Source: Paenibacillus swuensis (GTDB lineage Bacteria; Bacillota; Bacilli; Paenibacillales; DY6). From it: 64,000 nt of DNA. This document shows positions 26,964-35,590 of this stretch, one piece after another (the first letter of the stretch is position 1; every line of letters starts with the position of its first letter). The stretch is taken from NCBI RefSeq assembly GCF_001644605.1, contig NZ_CP011388.1:582501-646500 (forward strand), written 5' to 3'. Below the pieces are notes generated by a model. The model saw nothing but the letters and a program-made list of their open reading frames with translations. It was not told the DNA's origin and did no database searches. The translations under genes and the position numbers were made by a program.

Positions 26964-27536
26964 ATGTTCGGAAACTATAAGCGACTGATTGAACGTTATA
27001 GAGAAGAGCGTATTTACATCTCTGAATTAGTATTCTCCCGTCTGGATGAGCCTCATGAATTTTATTTATTTCTGGCTGATTTCCATTGCGAGATCCGGGT
27101 ACCTGTAGAATCGGTATTATCGATGAAACGTATACGTTCACGGGAAGAGACGCTCTATCATATCTCCGTAAGCCACGGAGGGGATCTGCTATTGATTGTT
27201 GATCATAACCGGGGCAACCATTATATATATTGCAAGCGCGAGAGTTATACCCGCTTATTGAAGCATCATAACCTCGGCACGGACAGCATTCAAACTGGCG
27301 CCCTGGCTTGGGTTGCAGTTTCCCAAGAGCCCGTTGAGGCGAATTCTAACAACTTTCCTTCCAATGAACCGGTTACCGAGAACCAGGTGTTCCAAGAGGA
27401 GCCGACGGTTAGCACGGGATCCGCCTCTAACCGTTTGCCTTTACCTCCAAGAGCGAACAGGCACAGCAATGACCGAATGCTCTCCTTTCGTACAGCCACT
27501 CAATATATCCAAAGCTTTTTTACTTATTTTTTCTAA
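26964..27536 (+). CDS. Uncharacterised protein, first gene of the Wzz/BY-kinase arm
   Basis: 190 residues from the ATG at 26964 (a GTG two codons upstream is also possible; both follow AGGAATGGGG). No signal peptide, no membrane helix. The N-terminal ~110 residues are charged and compact (RYREERIYISELVFSRLDE, then SHGGDLLLIVDHNRGNHYIY); the remaining 80 are low-complexity Ser/Asn/Pro-rich and likely disordered, ending in an aromatic FFTYFF. I recognise no family. It stops 27 bp before the wzz-like gene, so a role in exopolysaccharide control or assembly is inferred from position only. A -10-like TATAAT lies at 26893-26898 without a clear -35. Confidence 0.75.
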   Translation: MFGNYKRLIERYREERIYISELVFSRLDEPHEFYLFLADFHCEIRVPVESVLSMKRIRSREETLYHISVSHGGDLLLIVDHNRGNHYIYCKRESYTRLLKHHNLGTDSIQTGALAWVAVSQEPVEANSNNFPSNEPVTENQVFQEEPTVSTGSASNRLPLPPRANRHSNDRMLSFRTATQYIQSFFTYFF

Positions 27537-27563
27537 ACAGCATGTTGTGATCGGGAGAGAGTT

Positions 27564-28268
27564 ATGAAAGCTATTCAAGTAAGTGAATTTCTGGCCCTGA
27601 TTAGAAAGCGACTCGGGCTCATCGTTCTTGTGACCGTTATAAGTTCATTAACATCCGCGTATATCACTATGTTCCACATTACGCCTATATACTCTAATAG
27701 CTGTACCCTACTCGTAAATGAACAGAGTAATTCAACCGACAGCGCTCTTCGTTTCGATGATATTCTCCTTTATGAGAAACTGTTGGGTACGTACAAGGAC
27801 ATTCTTAAGAGCAACCGGATTTTGAAACCTGTCACCCAATGGTACGGCCATGGTTTGACACCGGAAGAACTGGCGAGTTTAACTCAAATTACCACGAATG
27901 TGAATTCCCAGGTCATTACGATCTCTGTCCGGTTCCATGACTATAAAGCGGCAACCGACTTAACGAACTACATAGCATTAACCTTTAAAGATAATCTGCA
28001 AGACATTATGTCGGTGGATAATGTACAGATTTTAGATGAAGCCGAACTGAGAGACAACCCTTCTCCTGTAAGTCCTAACTTTATTCTAAACATGGCGGCC
28101 TCGGTGTTCCTGGGCTTGTCCACATCCGTTGCGTTCATTTGGCTCAGCTATGTCATGGATTCCAGAATTAAGAGTGAAGATGATTTAAAGGACTTATTAA
28201 GTTATCCGCTTCTGGGTTCTGTGCCTTCCTATCCGAAATCCACCCGTAATCAAACCATGCATCGCTAA
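27564..28268 (+). CDS. Polysaccharide co-polymerase / Wzz-type protein (EpsA/YveK-like)
   Basis: 234 residues with the Wzz layout: two membrane segments at about 17-37 and 172-196 flanking an extracytoplasmic helical region, and a short cytoplasmic C-tail (DSRIKSEDDLKDLLSYPLLGSVP) of the type that touches a partner tyrosine kinase. It controls chain length or secretion in Wzy-dependent polysaccharide systems and activates the kinase encoded 11 bp downstream. Same size and gene order as B. subtilis epsA-epsB. Confidence 0.92.
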   Translation: MKAIQVSEFLALIRKRLGLIVLVTVISSLTSAYITMFHITPIYSNSCTLLVNEQSNSTDSALRFDDILLYEKLLGTYKDILKSNRILKPVTQWYGHGLTPEELASLTQITTNVNSQVITISVRFHDYKAATDLTNYIALTFKDNLQDIMSVDNVQILDEAELRDNPSPVSPNFILNMAASVFLGLSTSVAFIWLSYVMDSRIKSEDDLKDLLSYPLLGSVPSYPKSTRNQTMHR

Positions 28269-28279
28269 CAGGAGCCCTC

Positions 28280-28921
28280 ATGAGACGAAACAATACACTA
28301 TCAAGTTCGCTTCACCCCAACGATTACGAAACACCTATTACGGAAGCTTACCGGACCATACGCACCGCCATTAAATTCGCCGCCGAAGATCAGAGCCGTA
28401 AGGTTCTGTTATTCTGCAGCTCTATTCCCGGTGAAGGCAAGACTTCCATTATAGCGAATCTGGGAAGGTTGTTTGCCCAGGATCATAAAGCGGTTCTGTT
28501 GCTGGACGGCGATTTGCGTCGGCCCCATCTACATTCCTTATTCGCGTTAAATAACCGTACAGGGCTGAGCTCTATATTATTGGGTTATTCCAACCCTGAA
28601 GAATCCGTGCAGTCAACACAGATTCCTAATCTGTCCGTTCTGACCGCAGGTCCGATCCAGCCCAATGCCGCCGAGTTGTTAGGCTCGCCTCGGTTAGAAG
28701 AAACCCTTTCCCTGCTTAAAGATGCCTATGACATTATCCTTGTTGATGCTCCCTCTTTATTAACCGTTTCCGATGCTCAGTTGCTGGCTCAGGTAGCCGA
28801 CGGCATCGTTCTCGTCATCAGAAGTCAGGTCACCCACAAAGAACAACTAATAAAGGCTCAACAGTTTCTTGAGCCTTTCCGTCCTAAAGTATTGGGCGCT
28901 ATCCTTAACGACCGCTCTTAA
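28280..28921 (+). CDS. BY-type tyrosine kinase (EpsB/CpsD-like)
   Basis: 213 residues. P-loop ATPase with Walker A SSIPGEGKTS (~47-56), Walker A' LLLDGDLRRP (~76-86) and Walker B IILVDAPS (~154-161). BY-kinases work with a Wzz-type activator and steer exopolysaccharide synthesis through autophosphorylation. The usual C-terminal tyrosine cluster is missing: the protein ends VLGAILNDRS straight after the fold. The 3' end overlaps the convergent aminotransferase gene by 17 bp. Confidence 0.92.
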   Translation: MRRNNTLSSSLHPNDYETPITEAYRTIRTAIKFAAEDQSRKVLLFCSSIPGEGKTSIIANLGRLFAQDHKAVLLLDGDLRRPHLHSLFALNNRTGLSSILLGYSNPEESVQSTQIPNLSVLTAGPIQPNAAELLGSPRLEETLSLLKDAYDIILVDAPSLLTVSDAQLLAQVADGIVLVIRSQVTHKEQLIKAQQFLEPFRPKVLGAILNDRS

Positions 28922-30074
28922 TCTCGCTTCTCCGCCTCTTATATATGGTCTTCATGCTTTCGATAACCCGCTCCATATCCGCATCGGTCATCCCCGTCCC
29001 GGAAGGGAGGCACAAGCCTGTGTGATAAAGCCGATCCGATGTTCCGGTCTGTCCATGACGGTAATAGCGGCATCCTTCGAATAAAGGTTGCGCATGAAGC
29101 GGTTTCCAAACAGGTCTGGACTCAATATGGAGTTCAGCCAGCGCATGAACGAAATCAAGCGCGGTTAATCCGCATGCTTCGGGATCGATGGTCAGCGTAG
29201 TCAGCCAGCGGGTGCTCCGCCCATAGGAACATTCGGGCATAAATATGAAGCCGTCCAACTTGCCCAAGGCTTGTCGGTAAGACTCGAAAATCTCCCTTTT
29301 GCGCGCGACACGATCATCCAGCACTTTCAGTTGACCTTGACCTACCCCCGCCAACACATTGCTCATTCTGTAATTGTAACCTGATTCCTTGTGCTCATAA
29401 TGAAGACATTGCTCTCTGGCTTGTGTAGCCCAGAACCGGGCTTTCTCCAGGTCCTCCAAGCGATCCGATACCAGCATGCCTCCGCCTGAGGTGGTTATAA
29501 TCTTATTGCCGTTGAAGGAATAGATGCCGTATCGCCCCAAGGTACCGCTGGCTTTTCCTTTGTAGTGAGCGCCCAGAGACTCAGCCGCATCTTCAATAAC
29601 AGAAACTCCGTACCGGTTACAAAGCTCCAGAATGGGATCATAATCCGCACTCTGCCCATATAGGTTCACCACTACCACCGCTTTAGGCAAGACGCCTGCT
29701 CGGTACGCATCATATAACGCTTCCTCAAGCGCAACTATGGACATATTCCACGATTCCGGATCGGAGTCGATAAAGACGGGAGTTGCGCCTAATTGAACAA
29801 TAGGATTGGCGCTTGCGACAAACGTAAGACTGGAACAGAACACGGTATCCCCGGCTTGTACGTCCGCTAACCTTAGCGCCAGATGTATAGCCGATGTGCC
29901 TGAGTTTAAAGCAACGGCCCCCGCGGCACCTGCATACTCCGCAACCGCTTGTTCAAACGCGTTTAACTGTGGACCGACCGTAGAGATCCAATTCGTAGCA
30001 AATGCCTTTTGCACGAACGCCTCTTCATATCCGCTCATATGGGGAGCCGATAAGTAAATCCGGTTCTCATGCAT
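28905..30074 (-). CDS. DegT/DnrJ/EryC1 PLP aminotransferase (PglE/EpsN-like)
   Basis: 389 residues from the ATG at 30074, seven bases after GGGAGG; this start overlaps the previous stop in ATGCATGA. The N-terminus RIYLSAPHMSGYEEAFVQKA resembles B. subtilis EpsN and Campylobacter PglE. The PLP lysine lies in FNGNKIITTSGGGML and the aspartate in VIEDAAESLGA. Expected reaction: transamination of UDP-4-keto-6-deoxy-GlcNAc to the 4-amino sugar, from glutamate, in UDP-bacillosamine synthesis. The dehydratase (38518) and acetyltransferase (30067) of the same route are in this cluster. Last gene of the minus-strand arm. Confidence 0.92.
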   Translation of the reverse strand: MHENRIYLSAPHMSGYEEAFVQKAFATNWISTVGPQLNAFEQAVAEYAGAAGAVALNSGTSAIHLALRLADVQAGDTVFCSSLTFVASANPIVQLGATPVFIDSDPESWNMSIVALEEALYDAYRAGVLPKAVVVVNLYGQSADYDPILELCNRYGVSVIEDAAESLGAHYKGKASGTLGRYGIYSFNGNKIITTSGGGMLVSDRLEDLEKARFWATQAREQCLHYEHKESGYNYRMSNVLAGVGQGQLKVLDDRVARKREIFESYRQALGKLDGFIFMPECSYGRSTRWLTTLTIDPEACGLTALDFVHALAELHIESRPVWKPLHAQPLFEGCRYYRHGQTGTSDRLYHTGLCLPSGTGMTDADMERVIESMKTIYKRRRSEIKSGR

Positions 30075-30732
30075 CCGCTTTCCTCCCATTCTCTTGCCGA
30101 GTCTTGATGACCTTGGCCGGTACCCCGACAGCTATGGAATGAGCCGGGATGGGTGTGGTCACGACAGCTCCCGCTCCGATGACAGCCCCCTCATGGACGG
30201 TCAGTCCCGGAAGAATGACGGAGCCTGCACCAAGCTCCGCTAACGCCTCTACTGTGACCTGACCGGAAACCGAGGTTCCCGGCATGATCGAAGCATAATC
30301 ATGAATAAGGCTGTCATGTCCGATGGTGCTTCCGTAATTAATCAGCACATGCCGGTCCAGTCGGACATCTGTACTGATGACCGTATGCGGGGCGACCAAG
30401 CATCCGGAGCCAATCTTAGCGGAGCCCGCTACGACCGCACTGGGATGGATAATCGTCGCAAACTTGCATGCGGGCCGTATGGATTCCATGCGCTCTACCA
30501 GATTCTGACGAACCGCCGAATTGCCGATGGCACAGATGAAATACACGTTCTCATCCACGTTGGCACAGACTTCATCCACGTTTCCCAATATGTTCATATG
30601 TTCATTTGCGGCATGATCGTCAGCGAATCCTAACAACGCCCATGGTTCTTGAAGGGTTTGGTTTACATCTTCAACCCATTGAGCCGTCTCCCTCGCTTGT
30701 CCTCCTGCACCTATTATAATCAATGGTTTCAT
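30067..30732 (-). CDS. PglD/NeuD-type sugar O/N-acetyltransferase (EpsM-like)
   Basis: 221 residues. An N-terminal Rossmann-like half (KPLIIIGAGGQARETAQWV) is followed by a left-handed beta helix of hexapeptide repeats (IHPSAVVAGSAKIGSGCLVA... INYGSTIGHDSLIHDYASIMPG... GAVIGAGAVVTTPI). This is the PglD/NeuD architecture that acetylates the 4-amino group of UDP-sugar with acetyl-CoA; the catalytic His is expected in the GHDS segment. It starts inside the stop of the sugar transferase gene (ATGA overlap), so the two are translationally coupled. Confidence 0.92.
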   Translation of the reverse strand: MKPLIIIGAGGQARETAQWVEDVNQTLQEPWALLGFADDHAANEHMNILGNVDEVCANVDENVYFICAIGNSAVRQNLVERMESIRPACKFATIIHPSAVVAGSAKIGSGCLVAPHTVISTDVRLDRHVLINYGSTIGHDSLIHDYASIMPGTSVSGQVTVEALAELGAGSVILPGLTVHEGAVIGAGAVVTTPIPAHSIAVGVPAKVIKTRQENGRKADA

Positions 30733-31340
30733 AGGTCACGCTCCAGCCTGTTTGCATTCCCTGTAAATTTGGGCATGGTTACATGGGTTTCGTTAGCCAC
30801 ATTCTCTCTTCTTACCACAATGTTTATCGTTCGCAACATAATATAGAAATCAAGCTTCAAGGAGTGATGATCCACATACCAAAGGTCGTGTTCAAACTTC
30901 GTTTCCCACGTCAGCCCGTTCCTTCCGTTAATTTGTGCCCAGCCTGTAATGCCTGGCTTCACATCATGTCTCCGGTGCTGCTCCTTGGTGTATAAACTTA
31001 AGTATTCCATAAGAAGGGGGCGGGGTCCTACCAGACTTAAGTCCCCTTTAAGAATATTTATAAATTGCGGCAATTCATCGATACTGGTAGACCGTATAAA
31101 TTTCCCGAACGAAGTCAGACGGAGCTCATCGGGAAGCAGTATGCCCGAAGCATCCTTGTTGTCGCTCATCGAGCGAAACTTGTAAAGCCCGAACGGTTTT
31201 CCGTACCTGCCGGGGCGTTGTTGTTTATACAGCACCGGCGAACCTAAGCGATAACGAATCAACAGAGCTACAAACACCATTAACGGCATGGCCAACAACA
31301 GAATCACAAGCGCTACACTCAAGTCTATTATCCGTTTCAT
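30729..31340 (-). CDS. Polyprenyl-phosphate sugar phosphotransferase, small PglC/EpsL type
   Basis: 203 residues, the size of the minimal monotopic phosphoglycosyl transferases. One N-terminal hydrophobic re-entrant segment (LSVALVILLLAMPLMVFVALLI) precedes the catalytic domain with KFRSMSDN, TSIDELPQFINILKGDLSLVGPRP and the PGITGWAQINGRNG block, including the DE dyad of this family. It transfers a sugar-1-phosphate, predicted here to be diNAc-bacillosamine-1-P, to undecaprenyl phosphate and so starts each repeat unit. It begins one base after the preceding gene's stop. Confidence 0.94.
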   Translation of the reverse strand: MKRIIDLSVALVILLLAMPLMVFVALLIRYRLGSPVLYKQQRPGRYGKPFGLYKFRSMSDNKDASGILLPDELRLTSFGKFIRSTSIDELPQFINILKGDLSLVGPRPLLMEYLSLYTKEQHRRHDVKPGITGWAQINGRNGLTWETKFEHDLWYVDHHSLKLDFYIMLRTINIVVRRENVANETHVTMPKFTGNANRLERDL

Positions 31341-31341
31341 C

Positions 31342-32505
31342 CTATGAAGACTCTTTGGTCAGAGAGTTGAACAGAGACAACTGCTTGCGAATCACTTCCT
31401 GTTCATTGAATCGTTCCACAGCGATTTCCCGTCCCTTCTTCCCATATCTGATCCGCATATCCTTGTCTTCAGTCAGCAGGTGCAGCTTTTCATATAAGGC
31501 ATCCGCGTTTCGCGCCTCCACCAAGTATCCATTCATCCCGTTGAATACTTCTTCCCGGCAGCCCCGGATGTTTGTCGCCACCACGGGGAGTTCCATAGCC
31601 ATGGCTTCAATAATCGAACGCGGCAGCCCTTCGCGATAGGAGGGTAATGTAAAGATGTCCGATACCGACATGATTTCAACAATATCCTTCCGGTAACCGA
31701 CCGGCATAATCCCGGGATGCTCCATTTGCTCCCTTAACAAATGGATGCTTTCCTGATCGGGCTCGCCCTTAAATAATTCCCCGATCAGAATCAGCTTCAC
31801 TCTCGGATTATGCTCGTAGAGTCTTTTGAATGCCTCGGTGATTTCAAAGATACCTTTTTCACGCACAAGTCTGCCTATGAATGTAATGACGATATCGCCC
31901 GGTTCAATTCGCAGCTCGGCGCGAAGTTCCTTCTGTGCCTCCGGATCGACCAAAGCTCTATTAAATTTGCCAAACAGATCTACCCCGTTACTAAGATGAA
32001 TGATTCGTTCTTCACGCATGAAACGGCTTCTCTTGCATAACTCATAATCCTCTTCGCTTTGCAACAGAAGCCAGTTGGTGCAGAATCTCGCCATCCATTT
32101 CTCCAGTTGAAAGAAGAAGGTGTAGGTGGATTTGGACATCCCCTCATGAAAATAAAAGCCGTGGGCTGTATATAGAATATGACGTACGCCGGCAAGTTTG
32201 GATGCGATCCTCCCCAATACGGCAGCCACTGGTGTATGTACGTGTACCACTTCATAACGCTCTTTGCGAATGAGTTTGTAGAGTTGGTAGGTTGCTTTGA
32301 TATTAAGGAGCGAGAATATTTTCCTTTCAAAAGGGATTTCGCGCATTTCCAAGCCTTCCTGGCGCAGAGCGGCAAACTTCCCGGTGTCGTTACAAGCGTT
32401 GTGTACCTTAAATCCGGCTTCCATCGATTTCAAGACCATCGGCTTCAGTAAAGCATCTGTAGAAACATCAATCGCACAAACTTGTAGTATCTTCGCTTTT
32501 CGCAT
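31342..32505 (-). CDS. GT4 glycosyltransferase (EpsD/PglA-like)
   Basis: 387 residues, GT-B fold. N-terminal acceptor domain with ILYTAHGFYFHEG and HVHTPVAAVLGRIASKLAGV, C-terminal donor domain with FIGRLVREKGIFEITEAFKRL and the EX7E motif in YREGLPRSIIEAMAMELPVVAT. Closest in style to B. subtilis EpsD and PglA, which add the second sugar to a lipid-linked bacillosamine-type primer. The start follows AAGGGGAT. Confidence 0.92.
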   Translation of the reverse strand: MRKAKILQVCAIDVSTDALLKPMVLKSMEAGFKVHNACNDTGKFAALRQEGLEMREIPFERKIFSLLNIKATYQLYKLIRKERYEVVHVHTPVAAVLGRIASKLAGVRHILYTAHGFYFHEGMSKSTYTFFFQLEKWMARFCTNWLLLQSEEDYELCKRSRFMREERIIHLSNGVDLFGKFNRALVDPEAQKELRAELRIEPGDIVITFIGRLVREKGIFEITEAFKRLYEHNPRVKLILIGELFKGEPDQESIHLLREQMEHPGIMPVGYRKDIVEIMSVSDIFTLPSYREGLPRSIIEAMAMELPVVATNIRGCREEVFNGMNGYLVEARNADALYEKLHLLTEDKDMRIRYGKKGREIAVERFNEQEVIRKQLSLFNSLTKESS

Positions 32506-32560
32506 TTCTTGTATCCCCTTAGCGTAGGTGTAGCCTCTGACTTGCTCTTCTTGCTCTTGG

Positions 32561-33568
32561 TCAAGTTGTGTAATACGATTTGTACCATTCTACGAATTTG
32601 CCGATCCCGTCTTCGAGTGTTGTTCCCGGCTGGAAATCGATTTCGCGGATAAGCTCTTCCACATCGGCAAACGTATCGGTTACATCGCCATTTTGCATCG
32701 GAAGAAACTCCTTGTTCGCCTGTTTGCCCAGTTTGCGTTCCAACGTTTCGATGAAATCCATGAGGCGGACCGGTTGATGGTTCCCGATATTGTAGATGCG
32801 ATAAGGCGCCTTGCTTGTGCCGGGATGTGTTCCGTCGTCCTCCGGGTTGGGGGCAGGCTTCTTCGCCAACAGACGTACCATGGATTCAATGATGTCATCA
32901 ATATAAGTAAAGTCCCTGCGCATGTTGCCATGGTTAAATACCTTTAGCGTCTCCCCCGTAACGATCGCTTTAGCAAATAGGAACGGCGCCATATCGGGCC
33001 TGCCCCAAGGTCCGTAGACTGTAAAGAAACGCAGTCCCGTCGTCGGTAATCCGTATAGATGGCTGTAGGAGTGCGCCATGAGCTCGTTGGCTTTCTTCGT
33101 CGCGGCGTACAGGCTCACGGGATGATCCACATGGTCTTGCACTCGGAAAGGCAATTGTTCGTTCGCGCCGTACACGGAGCTGGAGGAAGCATAGATCAGA
33201 TGGGGTAAACCATGCGACCGGCAGGCTTCCAGAATGTTCAGAAACCCTACTATATTCGAATCGACATACGCCCTCGGATTTTCCAGACTGTATCTGACCC
33301 CGGCTTGGGCCGCAAGGTGAAATACGGTATGGACCGGATGATCGGCCAGAACAGATTCCAACCCTTCCCGATCCTCCAGGGACAATTCCATAAATGTAAA
33401 ATCAGAAAACGGGAATAATTCATTTAATCTGGCCTTCTTGAGATTCACATCGTAATAATCGTTCAAGTTATCAATACCAATGACATGATGACCGTCCTTC
33501 AACAGTCGTAAGGACAGATGATATCCGATAAATCCGGCACATCCTGTAACGAACATTATTTTGCTCAT
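32561..33568 (-). CDS. Extended SDR NAD-dependent epimerase, UDP-glucuronate 4-epimerase-like
   Basis: 335 residues from the ATG at 33568 right after AAGGAGGTTCTT. The NAD motif FVTGCAGFIGYHLSLRLL, the acidic IDNLNDYYDVNLKKARL, the catalytic SSSSVYG...YAATKKANE and the FFTVYGPWGRPDMAPFLFAKAI block match the CapI/LspL group, which converts UDP-glucuronate to UDP-galacturonate. If right, the polymer contains an acidic uronic residue. UDP-glucose 4-epimerase activity is the alternative. Confidence 0.88.
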   Translation of the reverse strand: MSKIMFVTGCAGFIGYHLSLRLLKDGHHVIGIDNLNDYYDVNLKKARLNELFPFSDFTFMELSLEDREGLESVLADHPVHTVFHLAAQAGVRYSLENPRAYVDSNIVGFLNILEACRSHGLPHLIYASSSSVYGANEQLPFRVQDHVDHPVSLYAATKKANELMAHSYSHLYGLPTTGLRFFTVYGPWGRPDMAPFLFAKAIVTGETLKVFNHGNMRRDFTYIDDIIESMVRLLAKKPAPNPEDDGTHPGTSKAPYRIYNIGNHQPVRLMDFIETLERKLGKQANKEFLPMQNGDVTDTFADVEELIREIDFQPGTTLEDGIGKFVEWYKSYYTT

Positions 33569-33578
33569 AAGAACCTCC

Positions 33579-34664
33579 TTATTGGCTTGCCCGGCAATCC
33601 TCTTTGGCGACATTCCTTATCAGTTCCAAGAGAGATGCCGAGGTTTGCGTTAAAGCGTAGCTCTGCTCCACCCTGGCTCTTCCAAGGATACCCATAGTAT
33701 GACGCATCGGGCCGCTCTGAAGCAATTGCCTTAATGCATGTTCCCACTCATCCGGGGATGAAGCCAGAAAACCGTTCTCCCCATGACTTACGATGTCCTT
33801 GTTCACGCCAACGGGTGATGCCACCACAGGAAGGAAACATCCCATATACTGTATCAGCTTAAAACCGCATTTCCCTTGTTCCCACGGGTTATTTTCCAGC
33901 GGCATGATGCCGATATCCATATGAATCAATTCGGAAATTTCCGTTTCCTCCGACCAAGGGATGACCTCAAAACAATCAGGTAAAGGTATGGCGGGTTTAG
34001 CTCCGACCAGTCTCACTTTGGAACCATACCGATCACACAACTTGTCCAAAAGATCCACGTAAGGATAGAGATACTTCGTTGTGGACGGACTGCCAATCCA
34101 GCCTATGGTCAGAGTCTCCGAGGAACTTTTCCTTTCCACAGGATATTTATCCAGATTAATAACCGTAGGTAGGATGTGACTGCGCCCGCCTGATTGTTCG
34201 GCGAATGCCGCAAGATAAGGATTACCCGCCACCACGAGCGCTGCCTTCTTCATGAGCTGCGGAATTTTACGCGATAACAAGGTTCGGACCCACTTCTTGG
34301 GGTGATGGTCGTAGTTGTGAAATATGGCATCATCATAGTCCAAAATATAAGGCGTACGCCCGTTCAGTAACATTTGTTCAATGGGGTGAGGAATCCACGG
34401 TAACGCTTCTTTCTCAATCCATATCAGATCATAGGAACGGGACCGCAACAACATGGTGATGCGCTTAAAGTAACCTCTCATACGCTCCAGCGTAACGGAT
34501 TGACCGGCATATAGCCTATGAATATACCCATTACTCATCAGCGGGCTGATGGTCGCTTCAATCCCGTTCTTCTTGAGATCGTCCAGATACTGAAAGGTCC
34601 GATACCGGCTGCTGGCGGCTTGTTCGCCATATTTTGTCAGGAACAGTACGTTTAACTTCTCCAT
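33579..34664 (-). CDS. Glycosyltransferase, GT4-like
   Basis: 361 residues from the ATG at 34664 (GCGAGGGG upstream); a frame extends to 34739 but overlaps the preceding gene further and lacks a ribosome binding site. It overlaps the GT2 stop by 13 bp. GT-B features: NVLFLTKYGEQAASSRYRTFQYL at the start, LTIGWIGSPSTTKYL, and a donor domain with MPLENNPWEQGKCGFKLIQYMGCFLPVVASPVG. Sugar specificity unknown. Confidence 0.87.
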   Translation of the reverse strand: MEKLNVLFLTKYGEQAASSRYRTFQYLDDLKKNGIEATISPLMSNGYIHRLYAGQSVTLERMRGYFKRITMLLRSRSYDLIWIEKEALPWIPHPIEQMLLNGRTPYILDYDDAIFHNYDHHPKKWVRTLLSRKIPQLMKKAALVVAGNPYLAAFAEQSGGRSHILPTVINLDKYPVERKSSSETLTIGWIGSPSTTKYLYPYVDLLDKLCDRYGSKVRLVGAKPAIPLPDCFEVIPWSEETEISELIHMDIGIMPLENNPWEQGKCGFKLIQYMGCFLPVVASPVGVNKDIVSHGENGFLASSPDEWEHALRQLLQSGPMRHTMGILGRARVEQSYALTQTSASLLELIRNVAKEDCRASQ

Positions 34665-35590
34665 TGTCCCCTCGCCATTCCCGGAACTCTCTTCCACAGC
34701 CTGATATAAGCTTCCGTCGTTTCTCGTACCGTGGTCCATGATCCCTTAATCAATGCGTGAAAGCAACGAATGAGGGGTTCCCCAACTAACGTGCCGACCG
34801 TAATGAAGATGGCTTGTCCTATGGCAAAATGTTTAAATACATACCGAATCCGACTCCGCAACGAATACATCAACCGGGTGGCCTTCACCTGCTCCGAGGT
34901 CCCCCCGCCTTTATGATAAGCGTTCGCATCCGCCAGAAAGTAACTCGCATAGCCCGCATCCGCTACGCGCTTGGAGAAATCCACATCTTCCAGATACACA
35001 AAGAATTGTTCGTCAAATCCGTTTAATTGATGAAACAACGGTCTGGGCACCAGATAGAACGCCCCCATAATATGATCCACGCGTCTGTTGGTATCATGAG
35101 GCCATTCCGTCATCAGGTAATGATGAAACTTGCCGGGAAGCAACTTGTCTAAACCCAGAATCTTTACCCCCATCGATGCGAAGGTGGGAAAGCGGGCACA
35201 GGTATGTGAAACCTTCCCCTGCTCATTTCTCAATTGAACACCGACCACACCGACAGGTTCCGTTGTTGCGTCAAGGAATTGAGTTACCTTGTCCAACGTA
35301 TCCGCATTTAATATCGTGTCGGGATTCAGAAACAACAGGTAGTCGCCGCTTCCTGAAGCGGCGCCTTGATTACATGCCGCGCCAAACCCGGCGTTAACGG
35401 TATTGCGTACGATCTGAAGCCGATAAGGAAGGGAACCGAGACGCTCCAGCGAGTCATCGGTGGAGTGGTTATCCACGACCGTGACGTTCTGCACTTGTTT
35501 ACGGCCGGCATCATGCCGGAAGATCGACTGGATACAGTCGTAGATTTGAGCGCCTGCGTTCCAATTCACAATTACAATGTCAATGCCCAT
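34652..35590 (-). CDS. GT2 glycosyltransferase, rhamnosyltransferase-like
   Basis: 312 residues. GT-A fold with IVIVNWNAGAQIYDCIQSIF, a metal-binding region LLFLNPDTILN, acceptor loop FDEQFFVYLEDVDFSKRV and AYHKGGGTS, the pattern of WbbL-type rhamnosyltransferases. The last ~50 residues are hydrophobic (FAIGQAIFITVGTLVGEPLI) and may rest on the membrane. Its ATG overlaps the polymerase stop by 11 bp. Confidence 0.9.
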   Translation of the reverse strand: MGIDIVIVNWNAGAQIYDCIQSIFRHDAGRKQVQNVTVVDNHSTDDSLERLGSLPYRLQIVRNTVNAGFGAACNQGAASGSGDYLLFLNPDTILNADTLDKVTQFLDATTEPVGVVGVQLRNEQGKVSHTCARFPTFASMGVKILGLDKLLPGKFHHYLMTEWPHDTNRRVDHIMGAFYLVPRPLFHQLNGFDEQFFVYLEDVDFSKRVADAGYASYFLADANAYHKGGGTSEQVKATRLMYSLRSRIRYVFKHFAIGQAIFITVGTLVGEPLIRCFHALIKGSWTTVRETTEAYIRLWKRVPGMARGQWRS

